64,000 bases of DNA from Bacteroidetes bacterium UBA5697 (GCA_002420145.1 DIHL01000016.1:1-64000), one strand, 5' to 3'. Positions 33,771-43,278 are shown, numbered from the stretch's first letter. Numbers and translations: made by a program. Notes: generated by a model not told the origin, from the letters alone.

Positions 33771-36092
33771 CAAAGATTGAGATTTAGACATCGTATACTC
33801 GTTTTTTTTAATTCCATTTTTTGCATTTGGATGCTTTTTAATGCTCATTATGTTCAGGCACAAAAGGTGGGTTTGGTTATGAGTGGAGGCGGAGCAAGCG
33901 GTATCGCTCATATTGGAGTTCTGAAGGCCCTTGAAGAAAATAACATCCCTGTAAATTGTATCTCTGGAACCTCCATAGGAAGCATTATTGGTGGACTTTA
34001 CGCTGCTGGATATTCGCCCCTCGAAATTGAACAAATGGTTAAGGATCAGACCTTTTCTAATCTTACAAAAGGCGAAATGTCGCCAAAATTTGGATATTTT
34101 GTTAGAAAACGGGATGATTATGCCTCTTGGAGAACCCTAAAATTGAATTTAAATAACTCACTGATTAGTAATCTGGCAACCAATTTAATTAATTCGGTTC
34201 CTATTGATTTTTATTTAATGGAAACCTTTGCTCCAGCAAATGCAGCTTCCGGATATAATTTTGATAGTTTAATGATACCATTTAGATGTGTAGCTTCTGA
34301 CATCGAGAAAAAGAGAAGTGTTGTTTTTAGAGATGGTGATTTACCATCGGCTATCAGAGCATCCATGAGTTATCCTTTTTATATCCGTCCAATATCTATT
34401 GATAGTGCTTTATTATTTGATGGCGGATTGTATAATAATTTTCCTTCGGATGTGATGTACGAGGAAATGTATCCCGATTTTATTATTGGGAGTTCGGTTA
34501 CTGAAAACTCGCAACTACCTAGTGATGATAATTTGTATTTACAGTTACGAAATATGTTGATGAGTAAGAGTAATTTTACTCCTGTTTGCGAAAACGGTAT
34601 TATAATTCAGCCATGGGCAGATGTGAGTGTTTTTAATTTTGAATCAGCACAAAGATTAATTGATAGTGGATATGTTGCAACTATTAGAAGAATGCCTGAA
34701 ATTAAAGCACATATTTCTAATTACGAAAACGCGCTACAGTTGGCTCAAAAACGCAAAGACTTTAAAGAAAAAATTGCGGCTAGGCGCATGATATACAATA
34801 AGGTTGTAGTAAAAGGTGTTAATCCTAAGATGCAAAGATTTGTCACGAAAAGTATAACAAACAAACGCGATACATTTTCTTCAAAACAACTTAAACGCCA
34901 GTATTTTAGGCTTATGGCAGATGAAAAAATTAAATCTGCTTATCCTACAACAAAGTTAGATAGTGCTTCTGGAAAATATACATTAATCTTAAATACTAAA
35001 AAAGATAAACCTTTATTTTTTGATATTGGAGGTAACTTATCTAATCGACCCATTAGCAATTTCTTTTTAGCAGCTCAATACAATCATATAGGTAAAATAG
35101 GTTTTACGGCTTATGTAAATGGTTATTTAGGAAAATTAAATTCAAGTACACACGCTAAAGTAAGATTTGAGTTTCCAACCAAAATACCTTTTTATATTGA
35201 GCCTTCTTTCACACTTTCTAGATGGGATTTTTATAAAAGTAGCGCCTTGTTTTATGATTTTGAAAAACCCTCTTATTTAGTGCAAGAAGATATTTTTGGA
35301 GAGCTAAATATTGGTGCGGCAGTTGGTAATATTAGTAAAATAGTAGTTACTGGTGGCGCTAGTGAATGGAGAAATAAATACTACCAAGTGGATGAATTTA
35401 CAAGATTAGATACTAGTGATGTGAGCTTATTTGATTTTGGCTATGGTCAATTGTCTTACCAAATAAATACGCTTAATAGAAAACAGTACGCATCGGAGGG
35501 AACTCATCTTCTTGTGAGAGCAAAATTTGTGAGTGGAGTCGAAAATTATTACCCAGGTTCAACATCACTGGATACTGTTTCTCGAATTTCGGGCCCAGGA
35601 CATGATTGGTTTAACTTTAAAATTACAATAGATAAATATATTAAACCAATAAAATATTTTAAAATTGGGGTTTTTGCTGAGGGCGTTTATTCCTCCCAAG
35701 ATTTTTTTAGAAATTATTCAGCTTCTATTTTATCAGCCCCTTCTTTTAATCCAATTCCCGAAAGTCAAACTTTATTTATTGATGATTACAGGGCGCACCA
35801 GTATATGGCGGGAGGCTTAAAAGCTATTGCTACACCATATAATAATGTTGATGTGAGATTCGAGGCCTATTTATTTCAGCCTGTTTTATCTATTTTAAAA
35901 ACATCCGATAATCAAGCAACTTATAGCACACCATTTTTATACAGACACTTTTTAGGAATGGGAGCCTTAGTCTATCATTCGCCTATTGGCCCATTAAGTG
36001 TAGGTGTTAATTATTATGATAAAAACGATAATAGTTTTTCCTTTTTCTTCCATTTTGGATACACTATCTACAATAAAAAATCAATCGACTAA
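33768..36092 (+). CDS. Patatin-like phospholipase with C-terminal outer-membrane barrel
   Basis: A 774-residue protein resembling PlpD/FplA-type fusions. After a signal peptide ending VQAQ (residue 32), the patatin domain has the oxyanion loop SGGGASGIAHIG (39-50), nucleophile elbow GTSIG with Ser69, and catalytic DGG with Asp218 (LFDGGLYNN). A linker with POTRA-like features (about 330-420) leads to a 16-strand surface-antigen/BamA-like barrel (about 425-770). The protein likely hydrolyses phospholipids and either displays or exports its lipase domain. There is no ATG ahead of the signal peptide; the start is TTG at 33768 or 33777. Confidence 0.87.
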   Translation: MQRLRFRHRILVFFNSIFCIWMLFNAHYVQAQKVGLVMSGGGASGIAHIGVLKALEENNIPVNCISGTSIGSIIGGLYAAGYSPLEIEQMVKDQTFSNLTKGEMSPKFGYFVRKRDDYASWRTLKLNLNNSLISNLATNLINSVPIDFYLMETFAPANAASGYNFDSLMIPFRCVASDIEKKRSVVFRDGDLPSAIRASMSYPFYIRPISIDSALLFDGGLYNNFPSDVMYEEMYPDFIIGSSVTENSQLPSDDNLYLQLRNMLMSKSNFTPVCENGIIIQPWADVSVFNFESAQRLIDSGYVATIRRMPEIKAHISNYENALQLAQKRKDFKEKIAARRMIYNKVVVKGVNPKMQRFVTKSITNKRDTFSSKQLKRQYFRLMADEKIKSAYPTTKLDSASGKYTLILNTKKDKPLFFDIGGNLSNRPISNFFLAAQYNHIGKIGFTAYVNGYLGKLNSSTHAKVRFEFPTKIPFYIEPSFTLSRWDFYKSSALFYDFEKPSYLVQEDIFGELNIGAAVGNISKIVVTGGASEWRNKYYQVDEFTRLDTSDVSLFDFGYGQLSYQINTLNRKQYASEGTHLLVRAKFVSGVENYYPGSTSLDTVSRISGPGHDWFNFKITIDKYIKPIKYFKIGVFAEGVYSSQDFFRNYSASILSAPSFNPIPESQTLFIDDYRAHQYMAGGLKAIATPYNNVDVRFEAYLFQPVLSILKTSDNQATYSTPFLYRHFLGMGALVYHSPIGPLSVGVNYYDKNDNSFSFFFHFGYTIYNKKSID

Positions 36093-36114
36093 GGTTTGTT
36101 TTAGGTGGCTAGAC

Positions 36115-36143
36115 ATTATACCACTATCACTAGGTGTTATAAT
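36115..36143. terminator. Possible hairpin after the patatin gene
   Basis: ATTATAcCAC and GTGtTATAAT form a stem of 9 pairs with one internal mismatch, 22 bp after the stop codon. No T-tract follows, so it may be an mRNA 3'-end stabiliser rather than an intrinsic terminator. Confidence 0.35.
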
Positions 36144-36226
36144 AGTCTCACTCATTTAACAAATTTTAAATAAATCCAATCCTTTATTGGACTTAAATTT
36201 GAAAGCTAACAATTCAATTAAATCCT

Positions 36227-36234
36227 TATTTTTG
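36227..36234 (+). promoter_or_regulatory. -7 promoter box of the thioredoxin-like gene
   Basis: TATTTTTG matches TAnnTTTG exactly and lies 16 nt before the ATG at 36251. A TTTG at 36198-36201 is 25 nt upstream, somewhat far for a -33 element. Confidence 0.5.
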
Positions 36235-36250
36235 AATACTATTATATCCT

Positions 36251-37774
36251 ATGAAGAAATTATTATTAAGTCTTAGTTTGTTATCTATTATAACAAATGT
36301 TTCTGCCCAAGCAAATCAAGGTCATGATATCAGAGTCAATTTTAAGAATTGTAAAGATACTGTGATGTACTTAGCTTTTTATCAATTTGATAAATCGTAT
36401 TTAGCCGACACTTGTAAAAAAGTAGTAAAAGGTCAAGTAGTTTTTAAAGGTAAAAATACGCTCGAAAAAGGGGTTTATTATTTAGTGAGTCAAGATAAAG
36501 CAAGATACTTTGATTTTTTTGTAAGCGACGCCAATCAAAAAATTGTGATGAGTACTGATACAGCCGATTTGGTTAAAAATTTAAAATGTACCTCACATAA
36601 AGAAAACGATGATTTTTTTAACTATATAAAATTTATTACTGCAAAAAATAAAGAATATGTTGAGGTGAAAAATAAAACAAAAGGAATGAATTCTAAAGAT
36701 TCACTAGCTTTTATGACCGAAAAAGGTAAAGTGCTAAACGAAACAGTGATGGCATTTGAAAAAACATTTTTAGAACAACATAAAGGTACTTTTGTAGGAG
36801 ATGTTATTAATTTGAAAATGGAAAAAGAAGCTAAGGATATTCCAAAGGCATCAAATGGAAGACCTGATAGCTTATATATTTACAATTATTACAAAAGCCA
36901 TTTTTGGGATGGTGTAAATTTTGAAGACGATGGAATTATGCGTACTCCATTTTTTGCTGATAAGTTAAAAAAATACTTTAATAATGTGATTGTTCAGCAT
37001 CCTGATACAGTGAGTTTAGAAATTGATAGAGTGATGGCTAAAACTAAAGCTGGATCAATGATGCAAAAGTTATTAATTGCTCACTTCCTTTATACATCTG
37101 AATCTTCAAAGTTAATGGGATTTGATAAAGTATTTGTTCATGTGATTGATAAATACATTAGAACTGGAATGGCAAAAGAAGTGTATGATGAAAAAACAAT
37201 TGAGAAAATTAAAGAACGTGGAGATATATTAAAACCATTATTGTTAGGAAGTCAATCTCCTGATTTATTAATGATTGATACCATTGGTCACAAACAAATT
37301 CAAAAAATGGGTTTTGATACAGTTAAAACTAGCCAAGGGGCTACTAAATTGTATTATGATAACGTTCAAAATTTAGCTCAAACATTTGTTTCATTATATG
37401 GAGTAAAAGCTGATTATTTAGCTTTAGTGTTTTGGGATGTAGATTGCGGACATTGTAAAACTGAAATCCCGAAACTGTTAGCAGAATACCATGCTTTGAA
37501 AAAAGAAGGATATGATATCAAAGTATTTAGTGTGTACACTCAACATGATTACGATAAATGGCGAAAATATGTTATCGAAAATAAATTAGATTGGATGAAT
37601 ATTTACGATGGCGTTCATATTAATAATATCAAAGAAAAGTTCGATATCTATTCAACACCAGTAATTTATATGTTGGACAAAAATAAAAAAATAAAAGCTA
37701 AACGTATCGGCACTGAGCAAGTGAAAGATATCGTGAAGCAAATGGAAAAAGAATATAAAGCTGTTAAAAAGTAA
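36251..37774 (+). CDS. Periplasmic thioredoxin-fold protein (TlpA-like) with DUF4369/DUF5106-like regions
   Basis: A 507-residue exported protein. Signal peptide 1-19 (SAQ). A DUF4369-like beta domain follows (about 25-115; IRVNFKNCKDTVMYLAFY, YLVSQDKARYFDFF). A helical DUF5106-like middle (about 120-330) leads to a C-terminal thioredoxin fold (about 340-505). The redox motif CGHC (Cys399-Cys402, FWDVDCGHCKTE) and the cis-proline segment IYSTPVIYMLDKNKKI are intact. It probably reduces or oxidises disulfides of envelope proteins. This multi-domain form is common in Bacteroidota and differs from short TlpA by its large N-terminal part. It is a single gene closed by a terminator. Confidence 0.85.
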   Translation: MKKLLLSLSLLSIITNVSAQANQGHDIRVNFKNCKDTVMYLAFYQFDKSYLADTCKKVVKGQVVFKGKNTLEKGVYYLVSQDKARYFDFFVSDANQKIVMSTDTADLVKNLKCTSHKENDDFFNYIKFITAKNKEYVEVKNKTKGMNSKDSLAFMTEKGKVLNETVMAFEKTFLEQHKGTFVGDVINLKMEKEAKDIPKASNGRPDSLYIYNYYKSHFWDGVNFEDDGIMRTPFFADKLKKYFNNVIVQHPDTVSLEIDRVMAKTKAGSMMQKLLIAHFLYTSESSKLMGFDKVFVHVIDKYIRTGMAKEVYDEKTIEKIKERGDILKPLLLGSQSPDLLMIDTIGHKQIQKMGFDTVKTSQGATKLYYDNVQNLAQTFVSLYGVKADYLALVFWDVDCGHCKTEIPKLLAEYHALKKEGYDIKVFSVYTQHDYDKWRKYVIENKLDWMNIYDGVHINNIKEKFDIYSTPVIYMLDKNKKIKAKRIGTEQVKDIVKQMEKEYKAVKK

Positions 37775-37795
37775 AAACTCAGATAGCATTTTTTT

Positions 37796-37830
37796 AAAAG
37801 CCTTTCGTTCATTAACGGAAGGCTTTTTTT
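37796..37830 (+). terminator. Intrinsic terminator after the thioredoxin-like gene
   Basis: AAAAGCCTTTCGTT and AACGGAAGGCTTTT pair around a CATT loop with one G-U pair, followed by a run of T. Confidence 0.9.
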
Positions 37831-37858
37831 ATGTATTTTTATACCTTAATATATACAA

Positions 37859-40291
37859 ATGAAAAAACATTTATTTTTTATTTATACTCTATTTTTTATT
37901 GGAGTTTGTCAATTTACTTTCGCGCAAATTAACATTAAAGTTAAAGTCAACAGTGTATCAGTTTCTACTGTATTAGATTGTGATGCTGGCGCTGCCGATA
38001 ACAGCGATTTTGTTTTTGAATATAAAGCTCAAGATAATTCTCCATCTGCTTTTTCAAATAATACACCAGTGGCAGGTAGTATAGGAATGTGCAATTATGT
38101 TGTTATAGACGAACAAAATGGTGCATATACATTAAGTCCATCTGCACCAGGAACTGCTATTTTCACTCCAACAAACGGTGTGTTTTTCGATAGAAGCTAT
38201 AATTGTAAAAACGATGTTCCTACTTCCTTAACGGTTACATGGAGTGCTTATGAAAATGATGATGTTTCGGCCCCATCTATTACACCTGTTGCGAATGGAA
38301 CAATTTCTCCTCAAATAGCTACGTACAATGTACCTGTTTCAAATGGAACATACACCACTCAATACACTCAAACATCTTTAGATGGAACCTGTCCTCAAAC
38401 GTATATCATCGAATTTGAAATTGAGAAAACAGTAGGTACTTTTTCTCCTTTAACCATTAATTTTTTAGATGGAAATACGATTTGCACAGGCGCTTCAAAC
38501 GGTGATTTAGAAGCTTCGTTTGGTGGAGGTTCGGGTTCTGTTTCAGTTGATTGGAGTATTGATGGTTTAGGTGATTATGATGATAATACAAATATATCTG
38601 GTGTTCCAGCAGGCTCATACACTATTGTGGTGAAAGATGCACTGAATTGTACAGATACAGGAGTTGTGGTAATTAACCAAGAGAACCCTCCTGCAAATCT
38701 TACTGCTTTTTCTGTATCATCTGCAACGGTGTGTGCTAACCAAACAGGAGTAACGTATGCCGTTCCAAATCAAACCAATGTTACTTTTTTTTGGAATTAT
38801 TCGGGAGGGGTTGCTACTATTAATGGTACAGCCCATAATGTTGATTTAGATTTTGGTAATGCCCCTGTTACAGGAACAATAAGTGTTTATGCACAAAATA
38901 GTTGTTCTACAACAGCTACTTTAAGCATGACGGTGGATGTTTTACCAGCACCAAATGTTGTTATTTCTGGAAATAATAGCATGTGTGATAATGCACAAGA
39001 AGTATTAACGGCTTCGGGAGCTACTACTTATACTTGGGATTCAGGTGCCACAACTTCAACTATTTCTATTACGCCAACAGTAACAACCGTTTATACGGTT
39101 ACAGGAACTGATGCTATTGGATGTATGGCTATGAAAGCATACACCATGAATGTGTTGCCATCGCCAACAGTGCAGGTGAGTGGTTCTACTGTAGCAGTTT
39201 GTCCTGGGCAAACAGTTGCTTTAACAGCAAGTGGAAGTGGAGCATTATTTATTTGGAGTGATGGGTTTATTGGAGCTAATCATACCATACAGGCACCTTC
39301 TGCAACTTCGGTGTATACAATTACAAATACTTATACCAATTCATGTTTTACTCAAATTACTTATACATTTAATGTGTTGCCAGGGCCAGCATTAGCTATT
39401 GCAGGTAACACCGTAGTATGTGATAAGGCTTTAGCAACGTATACGGCATCTGGTGCTAATTCATATGTATGGAATAATGGATCAACTTCTCCAATTATTT
39501 CGTTTATTGTAAATACCTCTACTACAATTACAGTTGTTGGAACAGCGACTAATGGTTGTGTAGATTCTTTATCAAAATCAATAGTTTTAGTGCAAACGCC
39601 AACAGTAACTATTTCGGGCAATGATACCATTTGTCAGGGCGGCACTGCTAATTTAGTTGCCAGTTCAACAGGTACTGTAAATTATACTTGGAATAGTGGA
39701 GCAAATACACAAAGTATTTCAGTAACACCAGTTGGTACATTTACTTATTCGGTCATTGCATCTAACGGTGCATGTAGCGACACGGCTTCGCATGAAGTGT
39801 TTGTGAGTTTATTGCCAGTAATTGGTTTCGAAATTAATACAGCACCTTTATGCAACAATGGCTCGGTGTTCACATTAACGGCTACTCCATCGGGTGGAGT
39901 GTATTCGGGTACAGGTGTTTCGGGTAATACATTTGATCCAACGGTGGGTGTGGGTATTTATCCAATTACTTATTCGGTTAATGTAAGTAGTGCATGTGCC
40001 GCTGCTGAAACGCAAACCATTGAAGTGATGTTATGTACTGGAATTAATGAAATAGAAAATAATTCACTAATTGTTTTTCCAAATCCGGCAAGCGATTTTG
40101 TTACTATCCAATCTGATAAAGAAATAAAATCGATTTTAGTGTATGATTATTCTGGTAAATCAGTAAGAATGATAGAGACCACTTCTTTTGAAACAACAAT
40201 AGATATCAGCGATTTTGCAAAAGGATTTTATTCATTGACAATTACGATGAACGATCGTTCTCAAAAAACGATAAAGGTCGTGAAGGAGTAA
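37859..40291 (+). CDS. Large secreted Ig-like-repeat protein with T9SS sorting domain
   Basis: An 810-residue surface protein. The signal peptide ends FAQ (residue 22). The N-terminal 170 residues form a separate domain with paired cysteines. A SprB-like repeat follows (about 200-275; CTGASNGDLEASFGGGSGSVSVDWSIDG in order). Five or so Ig/PKD-like modules of about 75-85 residues come next, each with a C.G....L.A.G...Y.W..G pattern. The C terminus is a type A sorting domain (LIVFPNPASDFVTIQS to GFYSLTITMND). The SprB-like module suggests an adhesin or gliding-related role, but that is inference. A terminator shared with the convergent fluoride-channel gene follows. Confidence 0.85.
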   Translation: MKKHLFFIYTLFFIGVCQFTFAQINIKVKVNSVSVSTVLDCDAGAADNSDFVFEYKAQDNSPSAFSNNTPVAGSIGMCNYVVIDEQNGAYTLSPSAPGTAIFTPTNGVFFDRSYNCKNDVPTSLTVTWSAYENDDVSAPSITPVANGTISPQIATYNVPVSNGTYTTQYTQTSLDGTCPQTYIIEFEIEKTVGTFSPLTINFLDGNTICTGASNGDLEASFGGGSGSVSVDWSIDGLGDYDDNTNISGVPAGSYTIVVKDALNCTDTGVVVINQENPPANLTAFSVSSATVCANQTGVTYAVPNQTNVTFFWNYSGGVATINGTAHNVDLDFGNAPVTGTISVYAQNSCSTTATLSMTVDVLPAPNVVISGNNSMCDNAQEVLTASGATTYTWDSGATTSTISITPTVTTVYTVTGTDAIGCMAMKAYTMNVLPSPTVQVSGSTVAVCPGQTVALTASGSGALFIWSDGFIGANHTIQAPSATSVYTITNTYTNSCFTQITYTFNVLPGPALAIAGNTVVCDKALATYTASGANSYVWNNGSTSPIISFIVNTSTTITVVGTATNGCVDSLSKSIVLVQTPTVTISGNDTICQGGTANLVASSTGTVNYTWNSGANTQSISVTPVGTFTYSVIASNGACSDTASHEVFVSLLPVIGFEINTAPLCNNGSVFTLTATPSGGVYSGTGVSGNTFDPTVGVGIYPITYSVNVSSACAAAETQTIEVMLCTGINEIENNSLIVFPNPASDFVTIQSDKEIKSILVYDYSGKSVRMIETTSFETTIDISDFAKGFYSLTITMNDRSQKTIKVVKE

Positions 40292-40310
40292 ATTATATTT
40301 TTGGATAAAG

Positions 40311-40342
40311 AAAAGCTCCTTTCGAAAGAATGGAGCTTTTTT
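40311..40342. terminator. Bidirectional intrinsic terminator
   Basis: AAAAGCTCC and GGAGCTTTT form the stem, with an inner TTC-gaaa-GAA, a run of T on the plus strand and a run of A before it. It serves the Ig-like protein gene and the convergent crcB gene. Confidence 0.9.
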
Positions 40343-40345
40343 GTT

Positions 40346-40699
40346 TTACTTAGCAAATACAAAAAACAATCCTGTACATAAAGCACAACTTACAATAATG
40401 TTTATGATAGCCCACATAGTCATACCTTGTTTAACGAGTTCAAAGGTTTCGTAACTAAAAGTAGAGAAGGTGCTTAATCCACCGCAAATGCCAATTAAAA
40501 CCAAGTGTTTATAGTTATCGGGAATTAAATTTTTTTCTTGGTACGTATAAATTAAGGACCCGAAAATTAAGCAGCTGATCACGTTTGACGATAAGGTTGC
40601 TAATGGCAAATTGATAGTTGTTTTACTAATGCCTAATGAAATTAGAAAACGTAATAAACTTCCTAATCCTCCGCCGATAAATACTAATAGATAGTTCAT
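40346..40699 (-). CDS. crcB: Fluoride channel CrcB/FluC
   Basis: A 117-residue, four-helix inner-membrane protein that exports fluoride as a dual-topology dimer. The signatures GGGLGSLLRFLIS and GICGGLSTFSTFSYE are characteristic, and the latter contains the Phe-box and the Na+-site Gly/Thr region. The start is MNYLLVFIGGG (40699). An open frame runs 47 codons further upstream, but those codons are read from a dispersed palindromic repeat and are not part of the protein. I see no fluoride riboswitch: the leader is occupied by that repeat. Fluoride resistance is the established role of the family. Confidence 0.93.
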   Translation of the reverse strand: MNYLLVFIGGGLGSLLRFLISLGISKTTINLPLATLSSNVISCLIFGSLIYTYQEKNLIPDNYKHLVLIGICGGLSTFSTFSYETFELVKQGMTMWAIINIIVSCALCTGLFFVFAK

Positions 40700-40710
40700 G
40701 TTTTTTATTT

Positions 40711-40839
40711 TGTCAGTTCGAGTAGTTCTGCCGCCTCTTTGCAGAACGTATCGAGAACATTTTTCGTCAACTTCTCGATACTCATTTGCAAGAGGCAGGC
40801 AAATGAACCTGTCTGCCGATAGGCAGGCTCGAAGTGACA
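40711..40839. repeat. 129-bp cruciform repeat between crcB and anmK
   Basis: The outer inverted arms are TGTCAGTTCGAG (40711-40722) and CTCGAAGTGACA (40828-40839), with one mismatch. Three inner hairpins follow: GTATCGAGAA/TTCTCGATAC, TCATTTG/CAAATGA and CTGCC/GGCAG. It is more GC-rich than its surroundings and lies only 12 bp upstream of crcB. It generates spurious open frames on both strands. Confidence 0.85.
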
Positions 40840-40848
40840 TTGTAATTA

Positions 40849-41904
40849 CTATTTCCCTAAATACACCGCTCCGCCAACGCTATCTCTACTTGCTTTTGTT
40901 ACCGAGTTTAATGTATTTGCTTTTTCATTTAATCTTAAATAACCTAAGTAAGCAAAAATAATCGCTTCTTTAAATTGTATAATGTCGTCCGCTGGAATTT
41001 CTATTCTTTCTTTGTAGTAATGTTTTAATCGTTCAATTAAAAAAGTATTGTAAGCGCCACCACCAGTTATTAAAACCGATTGTAATTGCTGTTGGTTTAA
41101 TGTTTCAGAAATTTGTAAAACTGTATATTCAACACAAGTCGCAAGTTTATCATTCAACGAAATAGTTGAATGATTTAAAACAGGCAAAAAATGATTTTCA
41201 AAAAACTCTCTTCCTAAAGATTGTTGGTTTGTATTTAATTTTAATAAAGATTGTAATAAAGCATCATCACAATTTCCTGCTTGTGCCATTTTTCCACCAT
41301 CATCAAAAGCTTTTCCAATAGCTTCGGTTAAATAGTTGAGTGCCATATTTGCTATGCAAATATCAAAGGCTGAGGTTTTATGGTTTTTAGTAAAAGAAAT
41401 ATTAGCTATACCTCCAATATTTAAACACGATTCGAATTGATGAAATAAATCTCTATCACCAATTGGCACTAAAGGCGCACCTTGTCCGTTTAAGGCCACG
41501 TCTAGACTTCTAAAATCACAAATAGTAGTAATGCTTGTTTTGGCTGCAATAGTTGCCCCACAGCCTATTTGTGTGGTAAAGCCTTGTTGAGGTTGATGAA
41601 ATACAGTATGGCCGTGAGAGGCAATGGCATCGGCAGTTTGCTGATGTTTGGTTAAAAATGCATTCACATGATTACCAACAAAAACACCATAAGCACTATG
41701 TAACTTAAAATAAGTTTCGGCGCTGGCACTAAATGCCGTTTGTAGTTGTTCTTTCCAATTGGCATCGTAGGGAATAGTTTGAGAAGCTAAAAGACTAAAA
41801 GAAACCTGTTCGTTTTGGTTTTTAAATTCGCATAAGGCTAAATCCAGTCCGTCCATCGACGTTCCGCTCATGATACCAACTATTTTCATGGATTTTTCCT
41901 GCAT
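40849..41904 (-). CDS. anmK: Anhydro-N-acetylmuramic acid kinase
   Basis: A 351-residue ASKHA kinase that opens and phosphorylates 1,6-anhydro-MurNAc to MurNAc-6-phosphate during cell-wall recycling. Motifs include IVGIMSGTSMDGLDLAL, ASHGHTVFHQP, CDFRSLDVALNGQGAPLVPIGD (in order), and SVLITGGGAYNTFLI. Bacteroidota AnmK is usually 350-360 residues. Five residues precede the usual first Met: the alternative ATG at 41889 has AGGA 8 nt upstream and may be the real start. It acts downstream of lytic transglycosylases, which fits the wall-degrading enzyme near 55-59 kb. Confidence 0.93.
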   Translation of the reverse strand: MQEKSMKIVGIMSGTSMDGLDLALCEFKNQNEQVSFSLLASQTIPYDANWKEQLQTAFSASAETYFKLHSAYGVFVGNHVNAFLTKHQQTADAIASHGHTVFHQPQQGFTTQIGCGATIAAKTSITTICDFRSLDVALNGQGAPLVPIGDRDLFHQFESCLNIGGIANISFTKNHKTSAFDICIANMALNYLTEAIGKAFDDGGKMAQAGNCDDALLQSLLKLNTNQQSLGREFFENHFLPVLNHSTISLNDKLATCVEYTVLQISETLNQQQLQSVLITGGGAYNTFLIERLKHYYKERIEIPADDIIQFKEAIIFAYLGYLRLNEKANTLNSVTKASRDSVGGAVYLGK

Positions 41905-41995
41905 TTTAAACTAAATTTACATAGAATTGTTATGATATATATCATTAAAACGAAAAACTCTCAACAAAATAATTTTAACAAATCGACAATTAGAA

Positions 41996-42025
41996 TTTGA
42001 TAATTAGAAATATCTCTTATTTTTG
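41996..42025 (+). promoter_or_regulatory. Promoter of the acyl-CoA dehydrogenase gene
   Basis: TTTG (41996-41999), an 18-nt spacer and TATTTTTG (42018-42025) form a full-consensus Bacteroidota promoter. The predicted start near 42032 gives a leader of about 30 nt. Confidence 0.8.
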
Positions 42026-42062
42026 TGAGGATAAAATGTTCAACTATTAAAAACACAAGACC

Positions 42063-43205
42063 ATGCAATTTCAACTAACAGAAGAGCAATTGATGATTCA
42101 AGCAGCAGCGAGAGATTTCGCTCAAAACGACTGCAAACCAGGAGTAATTGAGAGAGATGAAACTCAAAAATTTCCAGCAGAACAAGTTAAAAAGCTTGGA
42201 GAATTAGGCTTTTTAGGAATGATGGTTGATCCTAAATACGGCGGAGGCGGTATGGATGCTATTTCTTATACTTTAGCGATGGAAGAAATTTCTAAAGTAG
42301 ATGCTTCTTGTAGCGTTGTGATGAGTGTAAACAACTCATTAGTTTGCTGGGGATTAGAGCATTTTGGAAATGAAGAACAAAAACAAAAATATTTAGTGCC
42401 TTTAGCTAAAGGCGAAAAAATTGGTGCATTCTGTTTATCAGAACCAGAAGCGGGTAGTGATGCTACTTCTCAGCGCACAACGGCTATTGATCAAGGTGAT
42501 CATTATTTAGTAAATGGTACAAAAAACTGGATTACTAATGGTAGCTCAGCATCTATTTATTTAGTAATGGTACAAACTAACGTAGAGTTAGGGCATAAAG
42601 GAATTAACTGTTTAATTATTGAGCGTGGAATGCCAGGATTTGTGGTAGGTCCTAAAGAAAATAAAATGGGTATTCGTGGAAGTGATACACACTCTTTAAT
42701 GTTTACAGATGTAAAAGTTCCAAAAGCAAATCGTATTGGTGAAGAAGGATTTGGTTTCAAATTCGCAATGAAAACTTTAGGTGGCGGACGTATTGGTATT
42801 GCTTCTCAAGCTTTGGGGATTGCACAAGGTGCTTATGAATTAGCATTAGCGTATTCAAAGGAGCGCAAGGCATTTGGTAAATTAATTTCTCAGCATCAAG
42901 CTATTCAATTTAAATTAGCTGATATGGCAACTCGTATCGAAGCTGCTCGTTTATTAGTTCACCGTGCCGCTTGGTTAAAAGATCAAGGTTTACCTTGCGA
43001 AAAAGAAGGAGCGCAAGCAAAAGTATTTGCATCAGAAACAGCGATGTGGGTAACTACTGAAGCAGTTCAAATTCATGGTGGTTACGGTTACGTAAAAGAA
43101 TACCACGTGGAGCGTTTAATGCGTGATGCAAAAATTACTCAAATTTATGAAGGAACAAGCGAAGTACAACGTATTGTAATTTCAAGAGCTTTATTAGCAG
43201 ATTAA
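42063..43205 (+). CDS. Acyl-CoA dehydrogenase (short/branched-chain type)
   Basis: A 380-residue FAD enzyme that introduces the alpha-beta double bond in acyl-CoA during fatty-acid or branched-chain amino-acid breakdown. Signatures are GAFCLSEPEAGSDATSQRT (in order, the flavin/substrate loop), SERKAFGKLISQHQAIQFKLADMA, and the catalytic base Glu363 in YEGTSEVQ. This Glu position is that of short-chain and butyryl-CoA type enzymes. No electron-transfer flavoprotein gene is adjacent. Codon choice is strongly biased, suggesting high expression. It stands alone between a consensus promoter and a terminator. Confidence 0.93.
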   Translation: MQFQLTEEQLMIQAAARDFAQNDCKPGVIERDETQKFPAEQVKKLGELGFLGMMVDPKYGGGGMDAISYTLAMEEISKVDASCSVVMSVNNSLVCWGLEHFGNEEQKQKYLVPLAKGEKIGAFCLSEPEAGSDATSQRTTAIDQGDHYLVNGTKNWITNGSSASIYLVMVQTNVELGHKGINCLIIERGMPGFVVGPKENKMGIRGSDTHSLMFTDVKVPKANRIGEEGFGFKFAMKTLGGGRIGIASQALGIAQGAYELALAYSKERKAFGKLISQHQAIQFKLADMATRIEAARLLVHRAAWLKDQGLPCEKEGAQAKVFASETAMWVTTEAVQIHGGYGYVKEYHVERLMRDAKITQIYEGTSEVQRIVISRALLAD

Positions 43206-43228
43206 TTTTTAAATAAAATTATAAAAGG

Positions 43229-43260
43229 AAAGCCCCCACAGATTTGTGAGGGCTTTTTTA
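43229..43260 (+). terminator. Intrinsic terminator after acyl-CoA dehydrogenase gene
   Basis: AAAGCCCCCACA and TGTGAGGGCTTT pair with one mismatch around a short loop, followed by TTTTTA. Confidence 0.9.
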
Positions 43261-43278
43261 TTTGAATAAAATCTGCTA

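Noticed and set aside
40700..40840. 47-codon N-terminal extension of crcB
   Set aside because: It is read from the dispersed cruciform repeat. CrcB proteins begin at the MNYLLVFIGGG-like position and are about 115-130 residues.
40700..40848. Fluoride riboswitch upstream of crcB
   Set aside because: None of the conserved riboswitch pattern is visible; the region is repeat DNA.
40698..40961. Open frame on the plus strand over the crcB-anmK gap
   Set aside because: It is composed of repeat DNA and the antisense end of anmK, with no protein-like features.
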